From Streptomyces sp. S4.7 (lineage in GTDB: Bacteria; Actinomycetota; Actinomycetes; Streptomycetales; Streptomycetaceae): 64,000 nt of DNA. Position 1 is the first letter of the stretch, and the number at the start of each line of letters is the position of its first letter. A program made the translations under genes and the position numbers. The notes beneath the pieces were generated by a model, which was given only the letters and a program-made list of their open reading frames with translations, was not told the origin of the DNA and ran no database searches. The DNA lies in contig NZ_CP048397.1 of assembly GCF_010384365.1 (NCBI RefSeq), positions 6,200,001 through 6,264,000 of the forward strand. The letters are read 5' to 3'. This document shows positions 57,118 through 64,000 of this stretch, piece by piece.

Positions 57118-57768
57118 ATGGACGCGCGGCAGTTCGACGTACTCACCCGCCGTGCCCGGCAGCTCGCCGCCCCCGGTCAACGCCGGATCCTCGGCATCGC
57201 GGGCGCGCCCGGCGCGGGGAAGTCCACGCTCGCCGACGACCTCGTCGCGGCGCTCGGCGGCAGCGCCGTACTCGTCCCCATGGACGGCTTCCACCTCGCC
57301 CAGGCCGAGCTGCGCAGGCTCGGCCGCGCCGATCGCAAGGGCGCGCCCGACACCTTCGACGCCGTCGGGTACGCCGCGCTGCTCGCCCGGCTGCGGGCAC
57401 CCGCGCCGGGGGTCGTCGTCTACGCGCCCGCGTTCGACCGGGCGCTGGAGGAGGCCGTCGCGGGCAGCATCCCGGTCGGCCCGGACGTCCCCCTCGTCGT
57501 CACCGAGGGCAACTACCTCCTGCACGACGGCGGCGACTGGGCACCGGTCCGCGCGCTCGTCGACGAGGCGTGGTTCCTGGAGCTCGACCCCGTCGTGCGC
57601 GTGCGGCGCCTGGTCGACCGCCATGTGCGCTTCGGTAAGGAGCGGCCCCACGCGGAGCGCTGGGTCAGGGACTCCGACGAGACCAACGCGCGACTGGTGG
57701 CACAGGGCCGGCACCGCGCGGACCTGGTGGTACAGGTCACCGCCGGGCCGGGCCCACCGACCCCGTGA
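57118..57768 (+). CDS. P-loop nucleoside/fructose-type kinase
   Basis: 216 residues. Walker A ILGIAGAPGAGKSTLADDL (G31-T37 region), a DGFH motif (MDGFHLAQAELRRLGRADRKGAPDTFDAVGY, near 57-88), EGNYLL near 142 (Walker B-like acidic/substrate region) and the lid Arg stretch RVRRLVDRHVRFGK. The pattern matches the uridine kinase/phosphoribulokinase-like family that includes FrcK-type sugar kinases. It would phosphorylate a sugar or nucleoside; no transporter is adjacent to name it. ATG 57118 lacks a clear SD. Confidence 0.75.
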   Translation: MDARQFDVLTRRARQLAAPGQRRILGIAGAPGAGKSTLADDLVAALGGSAVLVPMDGFHLAQAELRRLGRADRKGAPDTFDAVGYAALLARLRAPAPGVVVYAPAFDRALEEAVAGSIPVGPDVPLVVTEGNYLLHDGGDWAPVRALVDEAWFLELDPVVRVRRLVDRHVRFGKERPHAERWVRDSDETNARLVAQGRHRADLVVQVTAGPGPPTP

Positions 57769-57930
57769 GCCCCCTACCGGACATCAGGCTTCCGCCAGGG
57801 CCTACCATCGAACGTTCGACGCACATCGACGATCACAGCGGTACGGGCAAACGGGGAACGGGGACCGACGGGGGACCCGGACCAGGGGCCGGGGCACGAA
57901 ACCGAGCGCGATCATGGGGAGGCGGACGAC

Positions 57931-58905
57931 GTGGGGTTGTTCAGACGTGGGCCGAAACGGCACGGGCGCGAGATGCCGCGCGATCCCGAGTTCTCCTTCT
58001 TCTCGACCGGCGAGGCAGCCCTCTTCCGCAGCCAGGTCCGTGAGGCGTTCGCCGAGCGCGGCCTGGAGGTCACCGTCTACTCGGACCTGGTGACCGACAG
58101 CGCGGGCCGCCAGTTCGGGCTCGCCAACCTCGCCGCCGTCTGCCACAACGACGAGCGGGGCGCCCGCGTCTGGGGCGAACTCGTGCGCCAGCACGCCGGG
58201 ATGGTGCTGCGGACCATGGACGGCCCGTCGGCCCTCGACACCCTGTCGCCCGCACAGATCCGCGCCCAGCTCTACCCACGGGTGATCAGCGGCGACACCC
58301 TCGACGCGCAGTCGTTCGCGTACGCGCGCTCCGTCGCCCCCGGACTGTACGAGATCCTCGCCCTCGACCTCCCGGAGAGCGTCATGATGCTCACCGACGA
58401 GGCGCTGGAACCGCTCGGCCCGCTGCCCGAGCTGCGCGCGCAGGCGCTCGGCAATCTGCGTCAACTGCCCGTCGAGGGACGGGAGACGGTCGAGGACGCC
58501 GAGGGGATGCGGTTCGAGGTCGTCATGGGCGACTCGTTCTACACCGCCAGCCGCGTCCTGGCGCTGGACAGCCTCGTGCAGCAGGTCACCGGGCGGCGGC
58601 TCGGCACGGACGGCGCGCTGGTGGCGTTCCCGTTCCGCCACCAGGTCGCGTTCCATGTCATACGCGACGCCACCGTCATCCCCTCACTGAACGCGATGGC
58701 GTCGTTCGCCGCGTCCGGCTTCGAGGACACGCCGGGCGCGATCAGCCCGTACGTCTACTGGTGGCGCAACGGCACGCTGACCCAGCTCAGCGACAAGGAC
58801 GAGGGGAACGACGAGGCGGGCGGGCTGCGCATCGTGGTAGGTGAGGACTTCCAGGAGCTGCTGGAACGCCTGGTGGCGCCGTCGCGACCGGCGGACGAGG
58901 ACTGA
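57931..58905 (+). CDS. Hypothetical cytoplasmic protein (DUF1444-like)
   Basis: 324 residues with no membrane segment. It begins MGLFRRGPKRHGREMPRDPEFSFFSTGEAALFRSQVREAFAERGLEVTVYSDLVTDSAGR (about 1-60) and ends DFQELLERLVAPSRPADED. The whole is alpha/beta with several conserved prolines (LPESVMMLTDEALEPLGPLPELRAQALGNLRQLPVEG, HQVAFHVIRDATVIPSLNAMASFAASGF). This resembles the DUF1444 family in overall order, though I rate that moderate. GTG 57931 has GGGAGG 8 nt upstream. A TACCAT -10 (57803-57808) beside TCGAACGTTCGA may drive it, with a leader of about 115 nt. Confidence 0.65.
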   Translation: MGLFRRGPKRHGREMPRDPEFSFFSTGEAALFRSQVREAFAERGLEVTVYSDLVTDSAGRQFGLANLAAVCHNDERGARVWGELVRQHAGMVLRTMDGPSALDTLSPAQIRAQLYPRVISGDTLDAQSFAYARSVAPGLYEILALDLPESVMMLTDEALEPLGPLPELRAQALGNLRQLPVEGRETVEDAEGMRFEVVMGDSFYTASRVLALDSLVQQVTGRRLGTDGALVAFPFRHQVAFHVIRDATVIPSLNAMASFAASGFEDTPGAISPYVYWWRNGTLTQLSDKDEGNDEAGGLRIVVGEDFQELLERLVAPSRPADED

Positions 58906-58996
58906 CCGCCCCCGTTCAAGCACCCTGCGGCGGACCCCAGTTGTCGGCGCGCGGGCGCGCGGGCGTGCGCGGGTTCCGGCGGACGGCATGACGAAG

Positions 58997-59018
58997 GCGA
59001 GGAGAACTCTCTCCTCGC
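58997..59018 (+). terminator. Hairpin upstream of rph
   Basis: GCGAGGAGA-ACTC-TCTCCTCGC, perfect 9-bp stem. It lies 92 bp after the upstream gene and 12 bp before the rph -10, so it could terminate that gene or serve as an operator. Confidence 0.5.
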
Positions 59019-59029
59019 CACTCTCAACG

Positions 59030-59061
59030 TATAGCGCACTGGGGGGCTTGCGGCAAGACCC
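59030..59061 (+). promoter_or_regulatory. Rifamycin-associated element and -10 of rph
   Basis: TATAGC (59030-59035) lies just upstream of GGGGCTTGCGGCAAGACCC (59043-59061), which matches the 19-bp inverted-repeat consensus known as the RAE. RAEs occur upstream of rifamycin resistance genes in actinomycetes and mediate rifamycin-induced expression. It lies 130 bp before the rph start codon. Confidence 0.85.
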
Positions 59062-59191
59062 GGGTAGTGGCGGAAAATCCTCGGCCGAGACCACAACCTG
59101 CGGGAATTTGGGGGCACGACGTGTGTGTGTTGTCGACGTACGGGGGACGCCGTTCGGGGCGCGGGGACACGGCCGGCTCGGAGGTGTCGCG

Positions 59192-61795
59192 ATGACCGAG
59201 CGGTACGTACTGGATCTTCAAGAGGTCGACCGGACGCAGGTATCGGTCGTCGGGGGCAAGGGCGCGCACCTGGGCGGGCTGTCGCGCATCGAGGGCATTC
59301 GCGTGCCGGAAGGTTTCTGTGTGACGACGGACGCCTTCCGGCGGATCATGGCGGAAGCGCCGTCGATCGACGATCGGCTCGATGAGCTGTCCCGTCTGGA
59401 CCCGGACGACCGCGAGGCGCTCAGCACGCTCAGCGCGGGGATCCGCCGGACCATCGAGGCCGTCGCCGTCCCGGACGATCTCGTGGCGGCGATCACCCGC
59501 TCGCTCGCCCGGCTCGGCGACCGGGCCGCCTGCGCCGTCCGGTCCAGCGCGACGGCCGAGGACCTGCCGACGGCGTCCTTCGCCGGCCAGCAGGACACCT
59601 ACCTGAACGTCATGGGGCCGGAGGCGGTCCTCCGGCACATCAGCCGGTGCTGGGCCTCGCTGTTCACCGAGCGCGCCGTGACCTATCGCCGCCGCAACGG
59701 CATCGACCACCGTACGGTCCACATGGCCGTGGTCGTGCAGCGGATGGTCTTCCCGGGGGCGTCCGGCATCCTGTTCACGGCCGACCCCGTCACGGGCAAC
59801 CGGAAGGTCGCCACCGTGGACGCCGGCTTCGGCCTCGGCGAGGCGCTGGTCTCCGGCCTGGTGAACCCCGACGTCTTCAAGGTGCGGGACGGCGAGGTCG
59901 TCGGCAGGACGATCGCCGTCAAACAGCGGGCCGTACACGCCCTGCCCGACGGCGGTACGCGGGAAGTCGCGATCGACTCCCGGCGGCAGGAGCAGCCCGC
60001 GCTGACGGATGCTCAGGTCGTCCGGCTCGTGGGGCTCGGGCGGCGGATCGAGGCGCACTTCGGCTGCCCGCAGGACATCGAATGGTGCCTGGCCGACGAC
60101 GACTTCCGGATCGTGCAGAGCAGGCCCATCACGACGCTGTTCCCCGTTCCCGAGGCCGGTGACGGGGAGAATCACGTCTATCTCTCCGTCGGTCATCAGC
60201 AGATGATGACCGACGCCATGAAGCCCCTGGGGCTCTCACTCTGGCAGCTGACGGCGATGGCGCCGATGTGCGAGGCCGGCGGGAGGCTGTTCGTCGACGC
60301 CACCCCGCGCCTGGCCTCGCCCGCGAGCCGTGCCGGCCTGCTGGACGTCGTGGGGAGAGGTGATCCGCTGATCAGGGACGCGCTGGAGACCGTCCTCGAC
60401 CGCGACGATTTCGTCCGATCGCTCCCGGACGCCGGTCCCGGCGGGCCCCCGGCCGCTGCCTCCGGCGCGCCCGCTCCGGTCGAGACCGATCCGGCCGTCG
60501 TCACCGAGCTGATCGAGCACAGCCGGACGTCCGTCGCCGCCCTGAGGAACGACATCCGGACGAAGACCGGACCGGCGCTGTTCGACTTCCTCCTGGAGGC
60601 CTTCGAGGAGCACAGACGAGTCCTCGGTGATCCGCGGAGCATTCAGGTGATCATGGCGGGAATGGAGGCCACCTGGTGGCTCGACGACAAGCTGGGGGAG
60701 TGGCTGGGCGAGAAGAACGCGGCTGACACGCTCACGCTCTCCGCCCCCGGCAACGTCACGTCGGAGATGGGTCTGGCGCTGCTCGACGTCGCGGACGTGA
60801 TCCGTCCCCGGCCGGAGGTGGTGGCGTTCCTGCGGGGCGTCGGGGACGAGGCTTTCCTGGACGAGCTGGCGAAGCTCCCGGGCGGGACCGAGGCGCGCGA
60901 CGCCGTCGGGTCCTACCTCGACCGGTACGGCATGCGCTGCGTCGGCGAGATCGACATCACGAGGCCGCGCTGGAGCGAGCGCCCCGGCACGCTCGTACCC
61001 GCGATCCTCGACAACGTCAGGAACTTCGAGCCGGGCGCGGCCGGGCGGCGCTTCGAGGAGGGCCGGCAGAAGGCGCGGGAGAAGGAACAGGACGTGCTGT
61101 CGCGCTTGCGGGCCCTGCCGGACGGGGACCGGAAGGCCGGCGAGGCCAAGCGGATGATCGACCGGGTCCGCACCTTCATCGGATACCGGGAGTACCCCAA
61201 GTACGCCATCATCAGCCGCTATTTCGTCTACAAGCAGGCTCTGCTGGAGGAGGCCGAGCGCCTCGTGCGGGCCGGTGTGCTTCCTGAGAAGGAGGACGTC
61301 TTCCACCTCACGTTCCAGGAATTCCGCGACGTCGTGCGCTCGAAGCAGGTGGACGGCCGGCTGGTCCAACGGCGCAAGGAGGCGTTCCGCTCGTACCAGG
61401 CGCTCACACCGCCCAGGGTCCTCACATCGGACGGCGAGGCCGTCACCGGGGCGTACCGGCGTGACGACGCGCCGGCCGGTGCCCTGATCGGTCTCCCGGT
61501 CTCCGCCGGGACCGTCGAGGGGAGGGCCCGCGTCATCCTCGACATCGCGCGGGCCGATCTCGATCCGGGCGACATCCTGGTCACGGCCTTCACGGACCCC
61601 AGCTGGTCCCCGCTGTTCGTCGGAATCGCGGGCCTGGTGACGGAGGTGGGGGGTCTGATGACGCACGGCGCGGTGATCGCCCGCGAGTACGGTCTGCCGG
61701 CGGTCGTGGGCGTGGAGGGGGCCACCCGGCTGATCCGGGACGGCGAGCGGATCCGTGTCCACGGAACCGACGGTTACGTCGAGATCCTGCCCTGA
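59192..61795 (+). CDS. rph: Rifamycin-inactivating phosphotransferase Rph
   Basis: 867-residue dikinase-like enzyme that transfers the beta-phosphate of ATP to the C21 hydroxyl of rifamycins and inactivates them. N-terminal ATP-grasp domain (about 1-315: VVGGKGAHLGGLSRI, CAVRSSATAEDLPTASFAGQQDTYLNV, DIEWCLADDDFRIVQSRP). The rifamycin-binding domain spans about 330-755. The C-terminal swivelling domain has the catalytic His at 825 (GGLMTHGAVIAREYG), the same position reported for the Listeria enzyme. Length matches Rph at about 865, not PEP synthase at about 790. ATG 59192 lies at a GGAGG spaced 6-7 nt. The RAE upstream supports the name. It gives resistance to rifamycins. Confidence 0.92.
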   Translation: MTERYVLDLQEVDRTQVSVVGGKGAHLGGLSRIEGIRVPEGFCVTTDAFRRIMAEAPSIDDRLDELSRLDPDDREALSTLSAGIRRTIEAVAVPDDLVAAITRSLARLGDRAACAVRSSATAEDLPTASFAGQQDTYLNVMGPEAVLRHISRCWASLFTERAVTYRRRNGIDHRTVHMAVVVQRMVFPGASGILFTADPVTGNRKVATVDAGFGLGEALVSGLVNPDVFKVRDGEVVGRTIAVKQRAVHALPDGGTREVAIDSRRQEQPALTDAQVVRLVGLGRRIEAHFGCPQDIEWCLADDDFRIVQSRPITTLFPVPEAGDGENHVYLSVGHQQMMTDAMKPLGLSLWQLTAMAPMCEAGGRLFVDATPRLASPASRAGLLDVVGRGDPLIRDALETVLDRDDFVRSLPDAGPGGPPAAASGAPAPVETDPAVVTELIEHSRTSVAALRNDIRTKTGPALFDFLLEAFEEHRRVLGDPRSIQVIMAGMEATWWLDDKLGEWLGEKNAADTLTLSAPGNVTSEMGLALLDVADVIRPRPEVVAFLRGVGDEAFLDELAKLPGGTEARDAVGSYLDRYGMRCVGEIDITRPRWSERPGTLVPAILDNVRNFEPGAAGRRFEEGRQKAREKEQDVLSRLRALPDGDRKAGEAKRMIDRVRTFIGYREYPKYAIISRYFVYKQALLEEAERLVRAGVLPEKEDVFHLTFQEFRDVVRSKQVDGRLVQRRKEAFRSYQALTPPRVLTSDGEAVTGAYRRDDAPAGALIGLPVSAGTVEGRARVILDIARADLDPGDILVTAFTDPSWSPLFVGIAGLVTEVGGLMTHGAVIAREYGLPAVVGVEGATRLIRDGERIRVHGTDGYVEILP

Positions 61796-61852
61796 CGGTT
61801 CCGCACCGGGGAGGTACCTCTTGCGCCACGGCGCGGCGGGGCCCGACGTCCG

Positions 61853-62063
61853 TATCGGGCCGCCTCGCACGGGCCCCGGCCGCACGGGCGTCCCCGGGGG
61901 TGATCGTCGCCGGATCGATCCGCTCGACGGCTTCGACGACGATCACCCCCGCGACGGACAGGAACGTGCTGCCGCGGGAGACGCTGCTGGTCGCCCAGCG
62001 GCGGAACGCGAGCGTGACCTCGCCACCGGGCGACGCCCTCGGCGACGGCCGCGTGAGCATCAT
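61853..62063 (-). pseudogene. Fragment of an ASCH/PUA-like protein
   Basis: From ATG 62063, MMLTRPSPRASPGGEVTLAFRRWATSSVSRGSTFLSVAGVIVVEAVERIDPATITPGDARAAG resembles the N-terminal half of Streptomyces ASCH-domain proteins (pattern GEVTLAFRRW..P.V..G..L.TA.G...V..V). After residue 65 it degenerates into Arg-rich codons and continues into the rph 3' region without a matching second half. Probably a decayed gene. The rest of the 401-bp gap after rph (61796-62196) shows nothing else. Confidence 0.4.
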
Positions 62064-62196
62064 GACGGCCGTCGTTCCGGTCGGTCGGGGCCGTCGGCGG
62101 GGAGGTCGTCGTCGTACTCCCGGGACCGGTGGGCAGGCCGGCCGTCCTGCCCCAGGCATACGGCATCCGCTCCCCGGCCCCTCGGCGGGACCGGTC

Positions 62197-63180
62197 TCAG
62201 ACGAAGCGCGACAACACGCTGTACGGATACGGCAGGGGCCGCGCGCTGGCCTCGTCCAGACGCGTCGTCTGAGCCTCCGTCAGCTCCCAGCCCACCGCGC
62301 CCAGATTGTCCGTCAGCTGGTCGTGCGTGCGCGCGCCGATGATCGGTGCCGTGACACCCGGCCGGCCCAGCAGCCAGCGCAGCGCCACCTGCGAGGGGGT
62401 GCGCCCCGTCTCGTCGGCGATCGCCTGTACGGTCTCGACGACCCGCCAGGTCTCGTCGTTGTCCCGGCCACGCCAGCTCTCGCCGTCACCGTGCGACTCG
62501 CGGCTGCCGGGCGGGACCGACGTCATGCCGCGCTGGTACTTGCCGGTCAGCCAGCCGCCCTGGAGAGGGCTGTACGGGATGACGCCGATGCCCGCCGCCT
62601 CGCTCTGCGGCAGCAGCTCCCACTCCACCTCGCGCGCCAGCAGGTTGTAGATCGGCTGGAGGCAGACGTACGGCGCCCAGCCCCGCCGGTCGGCCACGTC
62701 CAGCGCCCGCTGGAGCTGGCCGGGCGAGACGTTGCTCGCGCCGAGATAGCGGACCTTGCCCGCCTTCACGAGGGTGTCGAGCGTGCCGAGTGTCTCCTCG
62801 ATCGGGGTCCTGAAGTCCCAGACATGCGTCTGGTAGAGGTCGATGTAGTCGGTGCCGAGCCGACGCAGGCTCGCCTCCACCGACGCGATGATGTGCTTGC
62901 GGCTCAGGCCCGCGTCGTTGGGGCCCTCGCCCATCGGGAGGGCCACCTTCGTCGCGACGACGAGCCCGTCGCGGTCGCGCCCTTTCAGCCAGCCGCCGAT
63001 CACCTCTTCCGAGACGCCCTGCCCGTACGCGTCCGCCGTGTCCAGGAAGGTGCCGCCGGCCTCCGTGAAGGTGTCGAGGATGCGGTGCGCGCCCGCCTCG
63101 TCGCCCTTCACGAAGGTCATCGTGCCGAGACAGAGTTCACTGACACGGAGTCCTGTCCTACCGAGAGTTCGCTGCTTCAT
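62197..63180 (-). CDS. Aldo/keto reductase
   Basis: 327-residue NADPH-dependent aldo/keto reductase. (beta/alpha)8 barrel with catalytic tetrad: Asp and Tyr in FLDTADAYGQG (about 47-55), Lys in VVATKVALP (about 77), His in YQTHVWD (about 118). NADPH-binding region GVTAPIIGARTHDQLTDNLGAVGWEL. YSPLQGGWLTGKY is a typical loop of AKR11/12-type enzymes. ATG 63180 is preceded by TAGCGT seven bases upstream, giving a leaderless start; an upstream ORF extension is not needed. Substrate is unknown. Confidence 0.87.
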   Translation of the reverse strand: MKQRTLGRTGLRVSELCLGTMTFVKGDEAGAHRILDTFTEAGGTFLDTADAYGQGVSEEVIGGWLKGRDRDGLVVATKVALPMGEGPNDAGLSRKHIIASVEASLRRLGTDYIDLYQTHVWDFRTPIEETLGTLDTLVKAGKVRYLGASNVSPGQLQRALDVADRRGWAPYVCLQPIYNLLAREVEWELLPQSEAAGIGVIPYSPLQGGWLTGKYQRGMTSVPPGSRESHGDGESWRGRDNDETWRVVETVQAIADETGRTPSQVALRWLLGRPGVTAPIIGARTHDQLTDNLGAVGWELTEAQTTRLDEASARPLPYPYSVLSRFV

Positions 63181-63287
63181 GGCGTAGACGCTAGATGTTC
63201 GAGCGCACACCAGGGCAGTCGATTTCCCTTGCGGCGGAATCCCGCTGCGGCGCCGGCGGATCCTCCACCGGTTCGCCCTTCGCCGGT

Positions 63288-64000
63288 TCAGTGGCCCGAC
63301 AGCACCGCGCAGGACTCGGGCGGCAGCCGCAGCACGCCGTCGGGACCGGGCGGCTCAACGGGCTCCCAGGTCACCAGCACCTGGCCGCTCCGGCCGCCCA
63401 GGGGGATCTCGGCCGGCTGCGCGGACAGGTTCAGGGCGACGCGCAGATCGCCGCGCCGGTACGCGAGCCAGCGCGCGCCCTCGTCGTACGCCACCTTCAC
63501 CGTCGCCAGGTCCGGGTCCGACAGATCGGGGTGGCTGTGGCGCAGGGCGATCAGATCGCGGTGCCAGGTCAGCAGCCGCGTGTGCGGCTCGCGTGTCGGC
63601 TCCGTCCGGTCCAGGCACGAGCGGTCGCGCGTCGCCGGGTCCTGCGGGTCGGGGATGGACTCGGCCGCCCAGCCGTGCGCCGCGAACTCCCGCCGTCTGC
63701 CGTTGCGTACGGCCTCCGCCAGGTCCGCGTCCTGGTGGTCGGTGAAGAACTGCCACGGCGTACGGGCGCCCCACTCCTCGCCCATGAAGAGCATCGGTGT
63801 GAACGGGCCGGTCAGCACCAGCGCGGCCGCGCACGCCAGCAGACCGGGCGGGAGCGTCGCCGACAGCCGGTCGCCGAGCGCGCGGTTGCCGATCTGGTCG
63901 TGCGTCTGCGCGTAGCCGAGGAAGCGGTGGGAGGAGGTCCTGGCGGGGTCGACGGGGCGACCGTGCGTCCGGCCGCGGAAACTCGAATACGTACCGTCGT
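63288..64000 (-). CDS. treZ: Maltooligosyltrehalose trehalohydrolase TreZ (3' part)
   Basis: C-terminal about 237 residues of a GH13 enzyme; the gene begins past the right edge. Motifs include FLGYAQTHDQIGNRALGDRLSATLPPG (catalytic-domain end) and PMLFMGEEWGARTPWQFFTDH, which is characteristic of TreZ. The C-terminal beta-domain reads VKVAYDEGARWLAYRRGDLRVALNLSAQPAEIPL. TreZ cleaves maltooligosyltrehalose to trehalose and a shorter maltooligosaccharide, downstream of TreY. Convergent position to the aldo/keto reductase is not seen; both are minus strand, 107 bp apart. TreY, TreX and GlgE genes are outside the window. Confidence 0.88.
   Translation of the reverse strand, partial: DGTYSSFRGRTHGRPVDPARTSSHRFLGYAQTHDQIGNRALGDRLSATLPPGLLACAAALVLTGPFTPMLFMGEEWGARTPWQFFTDHQDADLAEAVRNGRRREFAAHGWAAESIPDPQDPATRDRSCLDRTEPTREPHTRLLTWHRDLIALRHSHPDLSDPDLATVKVAYDEGARWLAYRRGDLRVALNLSAQPAEIPLGGRSGQVLVTWEPVEPPGPDGVLRLPPESCAVLSGH

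Noticed and set aside
57808..57819. TCGAACGTTCGA as an SOS (LexA) box
   Set aside because: The actinobacterial box needs a 4-bp spacer between TCGAAC and GTTCGA; here the halves abut.

Overview
This window is chromosomal DNA from a Streptomyces species. The evidence is very high GC with G/C-saturated third codon positions, many GTG/TTG starts and SD-less (probably leaderless) genes, a sporulation regulator (whiI) with a WhiG-type promoter, and a gene order I recall from the S. coelicolor core genome: ngcEFG, rok7B7, xylFGH, dxs, then fadAB, rnd, whiI, hemE, then murC and msrB. I see no rRNA, tRNA, CRISPR array or replication origin.

Region by region. 0-7.6 kb is sugar uptake: the end of ngcE with ngcF/ngcG (N-acetylglucosamine/chitobiose ABC importer), the ROK regulator Rok7B7 and the xylose-type importer XylFGH, with a strong hairpin between xylF and xylG. 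7.7-14.5 kb holds dxs (isoprenoid precursors), an APC permease, a membrane glycosyltransferase, a small NYN/PIN protein and a beta-propeller-like protein. 14.5-19 kb is the fadAB beta-oxidation operon, flanked on both sides by related inverted-repeat elements. 19-28 kb holds RNase D, whiI, DUF3000 and three enzymes of the coproporphyrin-dependent haem route (hemE, hemY, chdC), with an FAD disulfide reductase and a DUF4349 lipoprotein between them.

28.03-32.39 kb looks like an acquired island. A 19-bp direct repeat bounds it. It interrupts the 3' end of an alpha/beta hydrolase gene whose original last codons appear to survive at the far boundary. The island carries decayed IS481-type transposase and group II intron reverse-transcriptase fragments, a secreted collagen-like protein with about 105 Gly-X-Y triplets, and a GT2 glycosyltransferase with a helical repeat region.

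34.2-36.6 kb is a tight pair: a DUF692/MNIO metal-dependent oxidase with a fused C-terminal domain, and a TIGR04222-type membrane protein ending in a Gly-rich tail with five regularly spaced cysteines. This pair is the best candidate for an undescribed peptide-modification system. 36.7-45.4 kb holds a DUF4142 protein, a PTH2-type hydrolase, AIM24, a decaying ABC transporter, a tiny CxxC protein, a NodB deacetylase, an NfeD-like/flotillin pair and a streptogrisin-type protease. 45.6-56.8 kb holds PhoX, OsmC, ZapE, a RibD-C reductase, murC, msrB, an XRE/DUF397/ATPase regulatory trio, an M28 peptidase, a frameshifted gene caused by a 7-bp tandem repeat, and a VOC protein. 57-64 kb holds a P-loop sugar/nucleoside kinase, a hypothetical protein, a rifamycin phosphotransferase with a recognisable rifamycin-associated element, an aldo/keto reductase and the 3' end of treZ.

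A roughly 23-bp dispersed repeat (core CGCCGGACGGGCTG) clusters in four intergenic regions, usually as forward copies followed by reverse copies.
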